Shown: positions 45,114-55,497, counted from the first letter of the stretch. The stretch: 64,000 bases of DNA from Jeotgalibaca porci (GCF_011299095.1 NZ_CP049889.1:1778501-1842500); one strand, 5' to 3'. Notes: generated by a model from the sequence alone, not told the origin. Made by a program: numbers and translations.

Positions 45114-46640
45114 TTGAGTACATTTAAAAATCCAATTATTGAAGGCTTCTCGCCAGACCCATCCGTCTGTGCAGTAGGAGAAGATTTTTACTTAGTAACA
45201 TCCAGTTTCGGTTATTTCCCGGGCGTACCGATTTACCACAGTAAAGATATGGTGAACTGGGAACAGATTGGGAACGTGCTGGACCGTGAGAGTCAATTAA
45301 ACTTGGAAGATGCAGGTAGTTCGCGCGGTATTTTTGCGCCTACCATCCGTCACCATGATGGAACATTTTACATGATTACTACGAACGTGACTTACGGAGG
45401 AAACTTTGTAGTAACGGCAACAAACCCAGCAGGACCGTGGTCTGAACCGTACTATTTGGAAGGTGCAATTGGGATTGACCCAAGTTTGTTCTTTGACGAA
45501 GACGGTCGTTGCTACTATTCGGGCACACGTCCAAATCCAACCGGCGTTACGCATAACGGCGACTGGGAAATTTGGTTGCAAGAATTAGATTTGAATACGA
45601 TGCAGCTGACCGGCGTGAGCACGAAGATTTGGAAAGGTGCCATGCGCAATGTTATTTGGCCGGAAGCACCTCATGTTTATAAGAAAGATGGCTACTACTA
45701 TGTGATGATTGCGGAAGGTGGGACAGGTCCAAACCACAGTGTCACAATTGCGCGCAGTGAGAAAATCGACGGACCATACATCGGTTTTGCAAACAATCCA
45801 ATCTTGACGCACCGTCATTTGGGATCTGCATTCCCCGTACAAAACGTTGGACATGGCGACTTGGTGGAAACACCAGATGGCCAATGGTTCATGGTTCTTC
45901 TTGCGAGTCGTAAGTTCGAGGGAAGCAGTAACTTGGGACGTGAAACATTCCTGGCAGAAGTTATTTGGGAAGATGGTTGGCCGGTTGTTAATCCAGGGAT
46001 TGGTCGATTATTGGAAGAACAAGAAATCAATCTGCCATTGGTGCCGGTTGAAGAAAAAACCGACTATCAGCTAAATGAGATTCACCGGGAGTTCTTATTT
46101 ATCCGTAATCCGGATATGACCCATTACGATACGACTGCACGTGAAGGTTGGATCCGTATGACACCAACTGTGGGAAGATTCAAAGATGAAAAAGGCTCAC
46201 CAACGTATCTAGGTCTGCGTCAACCTTCTTTATGGTTTGAATATACTGCGGCATTGGATATACAATTAGCTGCAGGTGGCGAAGCGGGTATTGCCGTTAT
46301 TCAAGGTGAAAACCATACGCTGAAATTAGCTGTTCATGTGAAAGATTCAGAAAAAGTGATTCAACTCATTACAACAATCGACGGTGTGGATGAAGTGCAC
46401 GGAGAAACAAAAGTGACTGCATCTGAGTTGGAATTGAAGTTTGTTGGAGAAGGACAAAAGCTTAAAGGAATCGTTGTAGCTAGGGGCGAAGAAATCGTGG
46501 TCGCTGAAGACGTTGCAACACACTATCTAAGTACAGAGTTGGCTGGCGGATTTGTCGGCTGTACAGTTGGTATTTACACAAGTTCTGATGTAGAAGCGCC
46601 AGGATATGTGGATGCGAATTGGATTAAATTGACGAAATAA
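45114..46640 (+). CDS. GH43 beta-xylosidase / arabinofuranosidase
   Basis: A 508-aa GH43 protein. The five-bladed propeller residues are visible: general base in GFSPDPSV, pKa modulator in GIDPSLFFD and acid in VIWPEAPHVYKK. A C-terminal beta-sandwich (after about residue 325) is present. The TTG at 45114 is chosen with GGGAG before it. No signal peptide. Whether it cleaves xylose or arabinose units cannot be decided here. Distinct from the second GH43 at 53875. Confidence 0.88.
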   Translation: MSTFKNPIIEGFSPDPSVCAVGEDFYLVTSSFGYFPGVPIYHSKDMVNWEQIGNVLDRESQLNLEDAGSSRGIFAPTIRHHDGTFYMITTNVTYGGNFVVTATNPAGPWSEPYYLEGAIGIDPSLFFDEDGRCYYSGTRPNPTGVTHNGDWEIWLQELDLNTMQLTGVSTKIWKGAMRNVIWPEAPHVYKKDGYYYVMIAEGGTGPNHSVTIARSEKIDGPYIGFANNPILTHRHLGSAFPVQNVGHGDLVETPDGQWFMVLLASRKFEGSSNLGRETFLAEVIWEDGWPVVNPGIGRLLEEQEINLPLVPVEEKTDYQLNEIHREFLFIRNPDMTHYDTTAREGWIRMTPTVGRFKDEKGSPTYLGLRQPSLWFEYTAALDIQLAAGGEAGIAVIQGENHTLKLAVHVKDSEKVIQLITTIDGVDEVHGETKVTASELELKFVGEGQKLKGIVVARGEEIVVAEDVATHYLSTELAGGFVGCTVGIYTSSDVEAPGYVDANWIKLTK

Positions 46641-46643
46641 GCG

Positions 46644-46680
46644 GGAAGAGGTTGGGAATCGTCCCGACCTCTTCTTCTAA
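46644..46680 (+). terminator. Terminator after GH43
   Basis: A GAAGAGGT-T-GGGA stem pairing with TCCC-G-ACCTCTTC and a short T-rich tail; partial read-through into uxuA is possible. Confidence 0.75.
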
Positions 46681-46697
46681 TAAAGGAGAATATAACG

Positions 46698-47765
46698 ATG
46701 GAAATGACACTCCGTTGGTTTGGAGAAGATTTTGATAGCGTCAGCCTTAAAAACATCCGGCAAATACCAGGCGTGACTGGAATCGTTTCAACATTATATG
46801 ATACAAAACCAGGTGAAGTGTGGCCTTTAGAACGGATTCGTAATCTGAAAAAAACGATAGAAGCATCGGGATTACGGCTTGCTGGTATTGAGAGTGTTAA
46901 TATTCATGATGCAATAAAGGCAGGACTCCCGGAGCGGGATAAATATATTGAAAATTATATTAAAACGTTGGAAAATTTAGGTGAAGCGGGCATTGATATG
47001 ATTTGTTATAACTTCATGCCTGTATTCGACTGGACGCGTTCGGACTTAGCTAAAGTACTGCCGGACGGTTCAACAGTGTTATCTTACGACCAAGCATTAA
47101 TTGATAAAATAAATCCAGATTCAATTGCGGATCAAATGAATAAAAAAGCGCAAGGTTTCGAGTTACCAGGATGGGAACCGGAACGAATGGCTCAAATAAA
47201 AGAACTGTTCGCTATTTATGAGACGGTTACTGAAGAGCAGTTATTTGATAATTTGGTTTATTTCTTAAATAAGATCATGCCAACGTGTGAGAAGTATGGA
47301 ATCCGAATGGCTATACATCCGGATGACCCGGCTTGGCCAGTATTTGGCTTGCCGCGAATTATTAACTCTGAGGCAAATATAACCAAATTATTAGAAGCCG
47401 TGCCGAATCCATTGAACGGGATTACATTTTGTACGGGATCGTTGGGCTCTAATCCAGAGAACGACTTAATCAGTACGATTTATGCGGTTAAAGGCCGCAT
47501 TCATTTTGCACATTTACGAAACATCAAATACCATGGCTATCAAAAATTCGATGAAGCCTCTCATTTATCTAGCGACGGCTCGTTAGATATGGTAGCGATT
47601 ATTAAAGCACTACGGGACTCAGGCTTTGACAGCATTATTCGTCCGGATCATGGCCGTCAAATTTGGGATGAAATATCCATGCCAGGATACGGACTTTACG
47701 ACCGAGCACTTGGTGTTGCTTATATGAATGGCATTTGGGAAACATTAGAGAAAGTGTCCAATTAG
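46698..47765 (+). CDS. uxuA: Mannonate dehydratase
   Basis: A 355-aa enzyme that dehydrates D-mannonate to 2-keto-3-deoxygluconate in the glucuronate branch. MEMTLRWFGEDFDSVSLKNI, NFMPVFDWTRSDL, MAIHPDDPAWPVFGLPRI and FCTGSLGSNPENDL are family signatures. It connects xylan side-chain glucuronate to central metabolism. AAAGGAG lies before the ATG. The stop is 11 nt before the uxuB start. Confidence 0.95.
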   Translation: MEMTLRWFGEDFDSVSLKNIRQIPGVTGIVSTLYDTKPGEVWPLERIRNLKKTIEASGLRLAGIESVNIHDAIKAGLPERDKYIENYIKTLENLGEAGIDMICYNFMPVFDWTRSDLAKVLPDGSTVLSYDQALIDKINPDSIADQMNKKAQGFELPGWEPERMAQIKELFAIYETVTEEQLFDNLVYFLNKIMPTCEKYGIRMAIHPDDPAWPVFGLPRIINSEANITKLLEAVPNPLNGITFCTGSLGSNPENDLISTIYAVKGRIHFAHLRNIKYHGYQKFDEASHLSSDGSLDMVAIIKALRDSGFDSIIRPDHGRQIWDEISMPGYGLYDRALGVAYMNGIWETLEKVSN

Positions 47766-47776
47766 GAGGTCATAAA

Positions 47777-49390
47777 ATGCTACTGAACCAACAAGAACTT
47801 GAGAATAAAGAACAATGGACAGAAGCCGGAATCCGCGTGCCAACATTTGATCGTGCGGCTGTAAAAAGACAAACAGAAACGGCTCCAACTTGGCTCCATT
47901 TGGGACCAGGAAATATTTTCCGTGCTTTCCCGGCAATGTTAATGCAAAAACTTTTAGACCTTAAGCAAGTGGATACCGGTATTGTTGTCGCAGAGGGCTA
48001 CGATTATGAAATCGTTGATATTATGAAACAGCAGAATGATAACCTTTCACTGCTGGTGACTTTGAAAACAGATGGTAATATTGAGAAGAGTGTTGTCGGC
48101 AGTATCATGGAATCGTTAAAAATCGACCGTGAATCCAAAGAAGATTACCAACGCTTGGTAGCGATTTTCGAAAATAGAACGTTACAAATGGTTTCTTTTA
48201 CTATTACGGAAAAAGGCTATTCACTAACAGATAGTCGCGGTAATTATGGGCAACAAATAGTGGAAGACTTCACGAATGGCCCGGAAGTCGCAGAAAGCTA
48301 TATCGGCAAAGTTGCGGCACTTTTACACTGTCGTTTTCTGGCAGGACAGTTGCCCCTTGCATTTGTGAGCATGGATAACATGTCTCATAACGGAGACATT
48401 TTAAAGAGCGCAATCCATACCTTCGCAAGCAATTGGCAAGAGAATGGTCTGGTTACACCAGAGTTTGTCGCATATGTGAATGATCCCGAAAAAGTCTCAT
48501 TCCCTTGGTCGATGATTGATAAGATTACACCAAGGCCAGATGAAACGGTAGCACAAATGTTACGTAAAGATGGCTTTGAGGAAGTCGACTATAAAATAAC
48601 GCAAAAAAATACCTACACTGCGGCTTTTGTAAATGCAGAGGAAACGGAATATTTAGTAATTGAAGATGCTTTCCCGAATGGCAGACCACCGCTAGACAAA
48701 GTAGGGGTTATTTTTACCGATCGCCACACGGTTAATCAAGTGGAAACGATGAAAGTGACAACCTGTCTGAATCCGATTCATACAGCGCTGGCTATTTTCG
48801 GCTGTTTATTAGGCTATGAGCGTATTTCTGATGAAATGAAGAATCCCTTACTGAAGAAACTTGCGGAAAAGGTAGGCTATCAGGAGGGACTTCCCGTTGT
48901 TGTAGACCCTGGTATTATCAATCCAAAGGAATTTATCGATGAAGTTGTGGGCGTGAGATTGCCGAATCCGTTTATTCCGGATACACCGCAAAGAATTGCG
49001 ACCGATACGTCACAAAAATTGGCGATTCGTTTTGGGAAAACGATTGAATCCTACCTAAACTCTGATACCTATGACGTAGCGAGCTTGGAAGCTATCCCAT
49101 TCGTCTTAGCTGGTTGGCTACGTTATTTGCTGGGAGTAGACGATACCGGTAAGGTATTTGAGAAGAGTTCAGACCCCCGTATGACAGAAGTATCTGCATT
49201 TGTTAAAGATATCAAAATAGGTGATACGACAATCGATCGTCTTAATCTTGGGGCGTTGTTGAAAGACAAAACGATTTTCGGCGTAGATTTAGTAGCAGTA
49301 AATATGGCGGATAAGGTACTGGATTTATTTGAAGAAATGATTGCATCAGAAGGTGCTGTAGAGAAGACGTTGCGTAAAATTGTTGAATAA
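47777..49390 (+). CDS. uxuB: Fructuronate reductase (mannitol dehydrogenase family)
   Basis: A 537-aa NAD-dependent polyol dehydrogenase. THLGPGN-type motif WLHLGPGNIFRAF binds the cofactor, and the catalytic region is in VTTCLNPIHTALAIFG. With uxuA upstream it most likely reduces fructuronate to mannonate. ATG 47777 has AGGAGG 7-8 nt before it. Longer in-frame starts overlap uxuA. Confidence 0.9.
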   Translation: MLLNQQELENKEQWTEAGIRVPTFDRAAVKRQTETAPTWLHLGPGNIFRAFPAMLMQKLLDLKQVDTGIVVAEGYDYEIVDIMKQQNDNLSLLVTLKTDGNIEKSVVGSIMESLKIDRESKEDYQRLVAIFENRTLQMVSFTITEKGYSLTDSRGNYGQQIVEDFTNGPEVAESYIGKVAALLHCRFLAGQLPLAFVSMDNMSHNGDILKSAIHTFASNWQENGLVTPEFVAYVNDPEKVSFPWSMIDKITPRPDETVAQMLRKDGFEEVDYKITQKNTYTAAFVNAEETEYLVIEDAFPNGRPPLDKVGVIFTDRHTVNQVETMKVTTCLNPIHTALAIFGCLLGYERISDEMKNPLLKKLAEKVGYQEGLPVVVDPGIINPKEFIDEVVGVRLPNPFIPDTPQRIATDTSQKLAIRFGKTIESYLNSDTYDVASLEAIPFVLAGWLRYLLGVDDTGKVFEKSSDPRMTEVSAFVKDIKIGDTTIDRLNLGALLKDKTIFGVDLVAVNMADKVLDLFEEMIASEGAVEKTLRKIVE

Positions 49391-49401
49391 GTTTTGAAAA
49401 A

Positions 49402-49445
49402 TAAGCCCAGAATCACTGTGAAGAATGTCAGTGATTCTGAGCTTA
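49402..49445. terminator. Bidirectional terminator between uxuB and ROK gene
   Basis: A 16-bp near-perfect stem (TAAGC-C-CAGAATCACTG with CAGTGATTCTG-A-GCTTA) lies between convergent genes. Confidence 0.85.
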
Positions 49446-49451
49446 GCTCGA

Positions 49452-50636
49452 TTAAAGGACTGGTGTTAATTTTTCTAACGGTTCTTCGGAAAAATGAAGA
49501 TGAGGAATATTAAAAAAGTTTTGTAAATTAAGAACCGCTGCACCAAGTAAGGATGCTGTTGCTCCGATTTCTGAAGTCAGAATCGGAACTTCTTTCGAAA
49601 ATTTACTGCGGATGCAGTTATTAATCAAGGTTAGTAGAAAAGGTAATTTACGTGTGAGTGGACTATTGATATAGACTACGCCGGGAGCAAAGCCAGAAAT
49701 AATATTACGGATACCGATGCTGATTTCGTGGGCGGCCTTTTCGATGAACGTTATGACATCTTTGTCTCCTGCATCATAGTCCTCCGCTAAATCATACAGT
49801 GTACGCGTGTCATCTGCTTTTAAAAGGCGATATTGCTGCAGAATTGCTTTTTCGGAACAGTACTGTTCTAAACACCCTTTATTCCCGCACGGGCACGCAA
49901 CACCATGAGGATAGAGAATCATATGGCCGACTTCTCCACTGTGCCCGTTTCGGCCATGGTAAAGCTCGCCGTTAATAATGATGCCTGCTCCAATTCCGCT
50001 GTGGATACTGACGCTGACCAGGTTCAGTTTATTAGTAGAAAAAGATGTTTCGGCCAAGGCTGTCAAATTCGCTTCGTTCTCAACATAAACAGGCATATCC
50101 AAGGCTTGCTGCAATTCGAAGGCTAAATCAATTTGATCCAAATCATAGTAAGGAGTAAAAATAATATCTTCTTGGTCGACAATTCCATGGATAGCAAGGG
50201 TAACACCGATTAAACGGAATTTACAATCTAAATAATATGTTTCATAAGAGCGAATGGTTTGTTTAATCTTTTCAATCACGTTATCTTTGCGGACATAAAA
50301 GTTCTTCTCTTTGAATTCTGCAATTATTTCACCATTCAAGTTCGTCAGCATCGACGAAATATAGTCGTATCCCAGATCAATACTTAACGAAAAGCCAGCA
50401 TTTTTATTGAGTGACAGTTGGATAGGGCGTCGGCCACCTACGGACGTACTATCACCAGTACCAATCTCTATTACCAGTGATTCATCAATTAAATCTTTAA
50501 CAATTGCTGAGGTGGATGCTTTATTTAAGCCAGTAAGCTGTGAAATATGAGCGCGCGAAATGCTGGCATTATGGATAATGGTTGATAAGACCAACGTTTC
50601 ATTTTGCTCTCTAATTTTGTAACGGTCAATTATCAT
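49452..50636 (-). CDS. ROK-family regulator, XylR paralogue
   Basis: A 394-aa regulator with the same layout as XylR (winged helix, ROK domain, CPCGNKGCLEQYC zinc motif). Its recognition helix ISQLTGLNKASTSAIV is almost identical to that of XylR, so both probably read similar boxes. The effector pocket may recognise a different sugar or the same one. It is divergent from the GH10 operon, whose promoter has a XylR box. ATG has AGGAGGAC upstream. Confidence 0.9.
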   Translation of the reverse strand: MIIDRYKIREQNETLVLSTIIHNASISRAHISQLTGLNKASTSAIVKDLIDESLVIEIGTGDSTSVGGRRPIQLSLNKNAGFSLSIDLGYDYISSMLTNLNGEIIAEFKEKNFYVRKDNVIEKIKQTIRSYETYYLDCKFRLIGVTLAIHGIVDQEDIIFTPYYDLDQIDLAFELQQALDMPVYVENEANLTALAETSFSTNKLNLVSVSIHSGIGAGIIINGELYHGRNGHSGEVGHMILYPHGVACPCGNKGCLEQYCSEKAILQQYRLLKADDTRTLYDLAEDYDAGDKDVITFIEKAAHEISIGIRNIISGFAPGVVYINSPLTRKLPFLLTLINNCIRSKFSKEVPILTSEIGATASLLGAAVLNLQNFFNIPHLHFSEEPLEKLTPVL

Positions 50637-50704
50637 AGTGTGTCCTCCTCTTGGCTGATATAAAAGTCATATACATGTAATCTGTCCAATAAATCTTATT
50701 ATAC

Positions 50705-50777
50705 TTTAGTTTGTACAGTTGACAAGTGAAAGCGATTACTTTATTATATAATCAATTAGTTAGTTATACAAACTAAC
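50705..50777 (+). promoter_or_regulatory. GH10 operon promoter with XylR box and cre
   Basis: TTGACA (50719-50724) and TATTAT (50742-50747) are 17 nt apart. A cre with 14 of 15 matches (GTGAAAGCGATTACT, 50726-50740) lies between them. The XylR-type box is at 50755-50777 and has the cleanest symmetry of the three: GTTAGTT, spacer ATACA, AACTAAC. A second, weaker, inverted copy at about 50705-50723 overlaps the -35. Confidence 0.85.
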
Positions 50778-50827
50778 GGCGTTGCTGTTACATTACCACA
50801 ATATTGTTAGTTTGAACAGAGAAAATA

Positions 50828-50904
50828 CAGGAGGAACGCTATTTTAAATAAACAAACACGGATTGACGATCACAGTTGCTAGTATTTACGTGTAAACGTA
50901 TTCA
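50828..50904 (+). promoter_or_regulatory. Leader region with orphan SD and a cre
   Basis: A strong ribosome-binding sequence AGGAGGAA (about 50829-50836) has no ATG/GTG/TTG at a useful distance; only an ATT-initiated 13-codon frame follows. A cre-like site with 14 of 15 matches (TGTAAACGTATTCA core) is at 50890-50904. This may be a relic of a deleted upstream gene. Confidence 0.45.
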
Positions 50905-50932
50905 CAAAAATAACTACTGGGAGAACGAAAAG

Positions 50933-51952
50933 ATGACAGACCACTTAATTATTCCACGTTTAAAAGAAGTTTTTCACGATTCTTTTCGAATCGGTGCTGC
51001 CGTAAATGATTTTACACTTGAAACGAGAGAAGAAGTCTTAGCTAAGCATTTTAATAGTTTAACGGCAGAAAACAGCATGAAATTTGTAAGCATTCAGGAA
51101 GAAGAGGGCGTTTTCGACTTTTCAGAAGGAAACCGTATTGTGGCTTTTGCAAAAGCGAATGACATGGTTGTACGCGGACATACCCTTGTGTGGCATAATC
51201 AGACACCAGAATGGGTCTTTTACACCGATAAAGATAAAACCACATTGGCATCTAAAGAGCTCCTGTTAGAACGTATGACGACTCACATTCAAACGGTGAT
51301 GAAGCATTACGAAGACTCAATCCTTTGTTGGGATGTTGTAAATGAAGCGATTGAGGATAAAGAAGGCATGCGTCTACGCGAATCCTTATGGTATAAGATT
51401 ATGGGTGAGGACTTTATAGACCAAGCGTTCCGAATTGCACATGCTGCAAATCCCAAGGCACAATTGTTCTACAATGATTACAACGAATCAACACCTGAGA
51501 AAGTTGAAAAGATTTATACAACAGTCAAAGGAATGTTAGAACGAGGGGTTCCAGTACATGGGATTGGGTTACAATGCCACTGGAACTTAAATAACCCTTC
51601 ACTGACGGATATTGAGCAAGCGATTGAAAAATATGCGTCACTTGGCGTGCGCCTCCATATAACAGAAATGGATGTATCCGTATTTGATTTTGAAGACAGA
51701 AGAACAGATTTATTGCGTCCGACCGAAGAGCAGTTGGAACTGCAAGCCAAGCGTTACGAGGCATTCTTCAAAATATTCAGAGCACACAGTGATGTAATTG
51801 ATTCAGTCACATTTTGGGGAGTGGATGATGCATATACGTGGCTAGACGGCTTTCCTGTTCCAGACAGAAAAAATTGGCCGTTCTTATTAGATGAAAAGAG
51901 TGAACCAAAGCCAGCATTCTGGCGTGTTGTTAACACATTAGAGGAGAAATAA
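50933..51952 (+). CDS. GH10 endo-1,4-beta-xylanase, intracellular
   Basis: A 339-aa GH10 (alpha/beta)8-barrel xylanase without a signal peptide, so cytoplasmic. The acid/base glutamate is in WDVVNEAIED near residue 138 and the nucleophile in LHITEMDVS near residue 245. GHTLVWHNQTPEW is another hallmark. ATG 50933 has GGGAG upstream. Intracellular GH10 enzymes cut imported (aldo)xylo-oligosaccharides. It is co-transcribed with the esterase (5-nt gap) and GH43. Confidence 0.93.
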   Translation: MTDHLIIPRLKEVFHDSFRIGAAVNDFTLETREEVLAKHFNSLTAENSMKFVSIQEEEGVFDFSEGNRIVAFAKANDMVVRGHTLVWHNQTPEWVFYTDKDKTTLASKELLLERMTTHIQTVMKHYEDSILCWDVVNEAIEDKEGMRLRESLWYKIMGEDFIDQAFRIAHAANPKAQLFYNDYNESTPEKVEKIYTTVKGMLERGVPVHGIGLQCHWNLNNPSLTDIEQAIEKYASLGVRLHITEMDVSVFDFEDRRTDLLRPTEEQLELQAKRYEAFFKIFRAHSDVIDSVTFWGVDDAYTWLDGFPVPDRKNWPFLLDEKSEPKPAFWRVVNTLEEK

Positions 51953-51957
51953 GCCTT

Positions 51958-53838
51958 ATGGAAAAACAAACAATGTTTAAATTACCTCCGATTATCAGCG
52001 ATGGTATGGTCGTCCAACAGAATAAACCGATTTGTTTTTGGGGGTTCGATGTACCAAATCAACACATGTATATCAGCTTAGAAAATGAAACAGTGGAAAC
52101 GACAGCCGGAGCAGATGGCAGTTGGAAAGTCTATTTCAGCGAAAGAACTGCGGGCGGTCCTTATACTGCAAATATTCGCGGTAGTGAGGAACGCTCACTA
52201 TCCGACATTTACATTGGTGAAGTCTGGCTAGCAGGGGGCCAGTCCAATATGGAAATGCTATTGGACCGTGCGCACGATCTCTACGAAACTGAAATTGAAA
52301 CAATGCAACTGCCGTTGGTGAGAGAATTCCGAGTGCCTATCGAATTCGATTTTTCTGGTCCCCAAGAACTGTCCAAACTAAGTGGAAAGTGGCGAACAGC
52401 AACACCGGATAACACCTTGGAAATGAGTGCGTTGGGAACATTCTTTGCGGAGAATCTTCATCGTAAATTGAATGTACCAGTAGGTATCTTAATGACTGCG
52501 GTTGGCGGAACCCCGATCGAGGCGTGGATGACTGCCGATGATTTAACTGATTATCCAGAGGCGACAGATAAGCTTGAAAAGCTTCAGACAGCTGGCTGGA
52601 TTGAAGATGTAACGAAGCGAGATGAAAAACGTGTTCAGAAATGGTATGAAAAAGTTGAGAAATTAGAAAAAACACAAGATCCTTATGATCATTGGACGGA
52701 ACCAGCATTTGACGATAGCGGTTGGGAAAAGATAACGGTTCCCGGTATGTTAAAAGGAACCAGTGTTGGTTCTGAGGCCGGTGCGATTTGGTTTAGACAA
52801 AATTTCCAAGTTGAAGACCTGAATCTGTTTGAGCAGAAAGCACGCTTAAATCTCGGTGCACTAATAGATTATGACGAAGTTTGGTTAAATGGTGTTCCAA
52901 TCGGAAAAACAGAATACCGTTATCCACCACGGAAATATCCAGTTCCCAAAGGTGTCATCCAATTAGGCGAAAATGTACTGGCTGTCAGACTTCTAATCAA
53001 TGGCGATAATGGCGGCTTTGTCGGTGGGCCTGGAAAAGAGTATTTGCTAGAAGGCGATGGAGAACCCATTAATTTAGCGGGTGTCTGGAAGGCTAAACGT
53101 GTTGCAAAGGTGGATGCGTTAGCACAGATTACTTTTATTCAATACGGACCTACTGGCGTCCACAACAGTATGCTCTATCCGTTGAAAGACTACCCAATAG
53201 CCGGTTTTCTCTTCTACCAAGGAGAATCAAATACGGGTGCTCCTGAAGTATACGCTGATTTGATGAAGCGGATGGTGGGGCGTTGGCGTCTGCATTGGAA
53301 TGACCATACGTTGCCATTTCTATATGTCCAACTGACGAACTACTCTGATCCATTGGCACAGGAAGACGATAGAATGTGGGGAGCGTTACGTCTTCAACAA
53401 GCAGAAGTCGAAAGAACGGTTCCGAGAACAAATATGACCGTTTCGATTGATATTGGTGAGGCAAACGATTTACATCCGCATAATAAAAAAACGCTAGCGA
53501 ATCGTATGGCGGCGGATGCTCTACATGAGACTTATAGACAAGAAGAAAAAATAACGAAACCACACTTACAAGATGTGGTACAGAAGCACGATAATGTGGT
53601 GCTAACTTTCGATACCGAAATTCAGCAAATGAATGCGAATACGTATATGGAAGTTTTAACGGCGGATGGTGACTGGCAGGAAGTCTCTGTAAAGACCGAT
53701 AAGACGACGGTCCTGCTCTCACTACCAAACACCACCTCTATCAGAGGCGTCCGTTATGCGTATCTAAATAATCCGGAAAATCCGGCGTTATTTAGTAAAG
53801 ACGGCTATCCAGTCGGTCCGTTTCTGTGGGAAAAATAA
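51958..53838 (+). CDS. SASA-type carbohydrate acetylesterase with jelly-roll insert
   Basis: A 626-aa cytoplasmic esterase of the sialate O-acetylesterase family. The nucleophile is the serine in LAGGQSNMEM (near residue 93); FLFYQGESN and the DLHPHNKK histidine complete the SGNH-like site. A galactose-binding-like jelly roll (about residues 230-370, WTEPAFDDSGWEKI to GAIWFRQNF) is inserted. In this operon it most likely removes acetyl groups from xylo-oligosaccharides; sialate is unlikely. Confidence 0.85.
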   Translation: MEKQTMFKLPPIISDGMVVQQNKPICFWGFDVPNQHMYISLENETVETTAGADGSWKVYFSERTAGGPYTANIRGSEERSLSDIYIGEVWLAGGQSNMEMLLDRAHDLYETEIETMQLPLVREFRVPIEFDFSGPQELSKLSGKWRTATPDNTLEMSALGTFFAENLHRKLNVPVGILMTAVGGTPIEAWMTADDLTDYPEATDKLEKLQTAGWIEDVTKRDEKRVQKWYEKVEKLEKTQDPYDHWTEPAFDDSGWEKITVPGMLKGTSVGSEAGAIWFRQNFQVEDLNLFEQKARLNLGALIDYDEVWLNGVPIGKTEYRYPPRKYPVPKGVIQLGENVLAVRLLINGDNGGFVGGPGKEYLLEGDGEPINLAGVWKAKRVAKVDALAQITFIQYGPTGVHNSMLYPLKDYPIAGFLFYQGESNTGAPEVYADLMKRMVGRWRLHWNDHTLPFLYVQLTNYSDPLAQEDDRMWGALRLQQAEVERTVPRTNMTVSIDIGEANDLHPHNKKTLANRMAADALHETYRQEEKITKPHLQDVVQKHDNVVLTFDTEIQQMNANTYMEVLTADGDWQEVSVKTDKTTVLLSLPNTTSIRGVRYAYLNNPENPALFSKDGYPVGPFLWEK

Positions 53839-53874
53839 TAATAAAAAACAAGAGTGAAGGAGATTGATTTATCC

Positions 53875-55488
53875 ATGACTAAAATGATACAAAACCCAGT
53901 TCTTAAAGGTTTCAATCCAGATCCAAGTATTTGTAGAGTAGGTGAGGACTACTATATCGCAACCTCTACATTTGAGTGGTTCCCAGGCGTACAAATTCAC
54001 CATTCGAAAGATATGGTGAACTGGCAACTAGTCAGCCATCCGGTCAACCGTGTAAGCCAACTAAATATGCTTGGAAATCCGGATTCAGGTGGGGTTTGGG
54101 CACCGGCATTGACGTATGCAGACGGGCAATTCTGGTTGATTTACTCTGACGTAAAAGTTGTGGAAGGAAATACATTCAAAGATGGGGCAAACTACTTGGT
54201 AACGAGTGAGACGATTGATGGCGAGTGGAGCGAACCTATTTATCTAAATAACTCTGGTTTTGACCCATCGTTATTCCACGATGAAGACGGCCGTAAATGG
54301 TTAGTTAACATGATGTGGGACCACCGTTCAAATAAACACAGTTTCTACGGAATTGTTCTGCAAGAGTACAGCGTTGAAGAGCAAAAATTAGTGGGTGAAA
54401 GTAAAGTTATTTACAAAGGGACAGAACTTGGTTTGACTGAAGCCCCTCACTTGTATAAGATGAATGGTTACTACTACTTGTTAGTTGCAGAAGGTGGAAC
54501 GAAATTTGAGCACGCATCATCTGTCTCACGCTCAAAAAATATTGATGGACCCTATGAGTTACATCCACATGATCCCTTAATTTCTTCATGGGCACATCCA
54601 CTATTGCCCCTACAAAAGGCAGGTCATGGTTCCTTCGTTGAAACGCAAAATGGCGAATGGTACTTCGCGCATTTAACAGGTCGTCCACTGAAACTTGATG
54701 GCGTCAAGATGTTGGAAAGCCGCGGATATTGTCCATTAGGAAGAGAAACGGCAATTCAAAAAGTTTACTGGGAAAATGACTGGCCATACATTGTGGGCGG
54801 AAACAAACCGAGTGTAGAGGTAGAAGCACCTGATTTGCCGGAGCATACCTTTGAAATGAATTACCCGGTGAAAGATGAGTTTGATTCAGAAGAATTGAAC
54901 ATTCACTTTAATACATTGCGTATTCCGTTTAACGAAGAAATTGGTAGTTTGACAGAGCGTCCGGGGCACTTACGTCTATATGGACGTGAATCTTTGCATT
55001 CACTCTTTACACAGTCATTGGTTGCCAGAAGATGGCAATCATTTGAGTTTGTTGCAGAAACAAAAGTGGCGTTTGAACCGGAAAGTTTCCAACAAATGGC
55101 TGGTTTAATCTGCTACTATAATACACGTAATTGGACAACAGCGAACGTAACCTGGAACGAAGAAAAAGGCCGCGTGATTGATTTGATGGCGTGTGAGCGT
55201 TTCGAAACAACACATCCAATCCAAGGAAATGAAATTCCAGTTCCTGAAGATGTGGAATCTGTTTACTTCCGTGTCGAAGTGGATGCAAAACACTACTACT
55301 TCTCCTATTCATTTGATGGTGAGAACTATGAGCGTATCGATGTTGCTTTTGACAGCTACAAGCTTTCAGATGACTATATCGAACAAGCAGGATTCTTTAC
55401 AGGCGCGTTCGTTGGAATGCACTGTATCGATATTTCTGGTAGAAGATTACCAGCAGACTTCGACTACTTCCGTTACGAAGAAAAATAA
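53875..55488 (+). CDS. GH43 beta-1,4-xylosidase
   Basis: A 537-aa GH43 enzyme similar to XynB-type beta-xylosidases. The propeller markers are [11 protein letters not shown] (base), [12 protein letters not shown] (pKa modulator) and [12 protein letters not shown] (acid). A C-terminal beta-sandwich follows from about residue 330. No signal peptide. ATG 53875 has GAAGGAG upstream. Its overall length and the [20 protein letters not shown] segment fit the xylosidase branch. Confidence 0.92.
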   Translation: MTKMIQNPVLKGFNPDPSICRVGEDYYIATSTFEWFPGVQIHHSKDMVNWQLVSHPVNRVSQLNMLGNPDSGGVWAPALTYADGQFWLIYSDVKVVEGNTFKDGANYLVTSETIDGEWSEPIYLNNSGFDPSLFHDEDGRKWLVNMMWDHRSNKHSFYGIVLQEYSVEEQKLVGESKVIYKGTELGLTEAPHLYKMNGYYYLLVAEGGTKFEHASSVSRSKNIDGPYELHPHDPLISSWAHPLLPLQKAGHGSFVETQNGEWYFAHLTGRPLKLDGVKMLESRGYCPLGRETAIQKVYWENDWPYIVGGNKPSVEVEAPDLPEHTFEMNYPVKDEFDSEELNIHFNTLRIPFNEEIGSLTERPGHLRLYGRESLHSLFTQSLVARRWQSFEFVAETKVAFEPESFQQMAGLICYYNTRNWTTANVTWNEEKGRVIDLMACERFETTHPIQGNEIPVPEDVESVYFRVEVDAKHYYFSYSFDGENYERIDVAFDSYKLSDDYIEQAGFFTGAFVGMHCIDISGRRLPADFDYFRYEEK

Positions 55489-55497
55489 TATCAAAAG

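Noticed and set aside
51958-53838. Sialic acid metabolism
   Set aside because: The SASA-family name refers to sialate esterases, but no sialic acid genes are present and the operon is xylanolytic, so de-acetylation of xylo-oligosaccharides is more likely.
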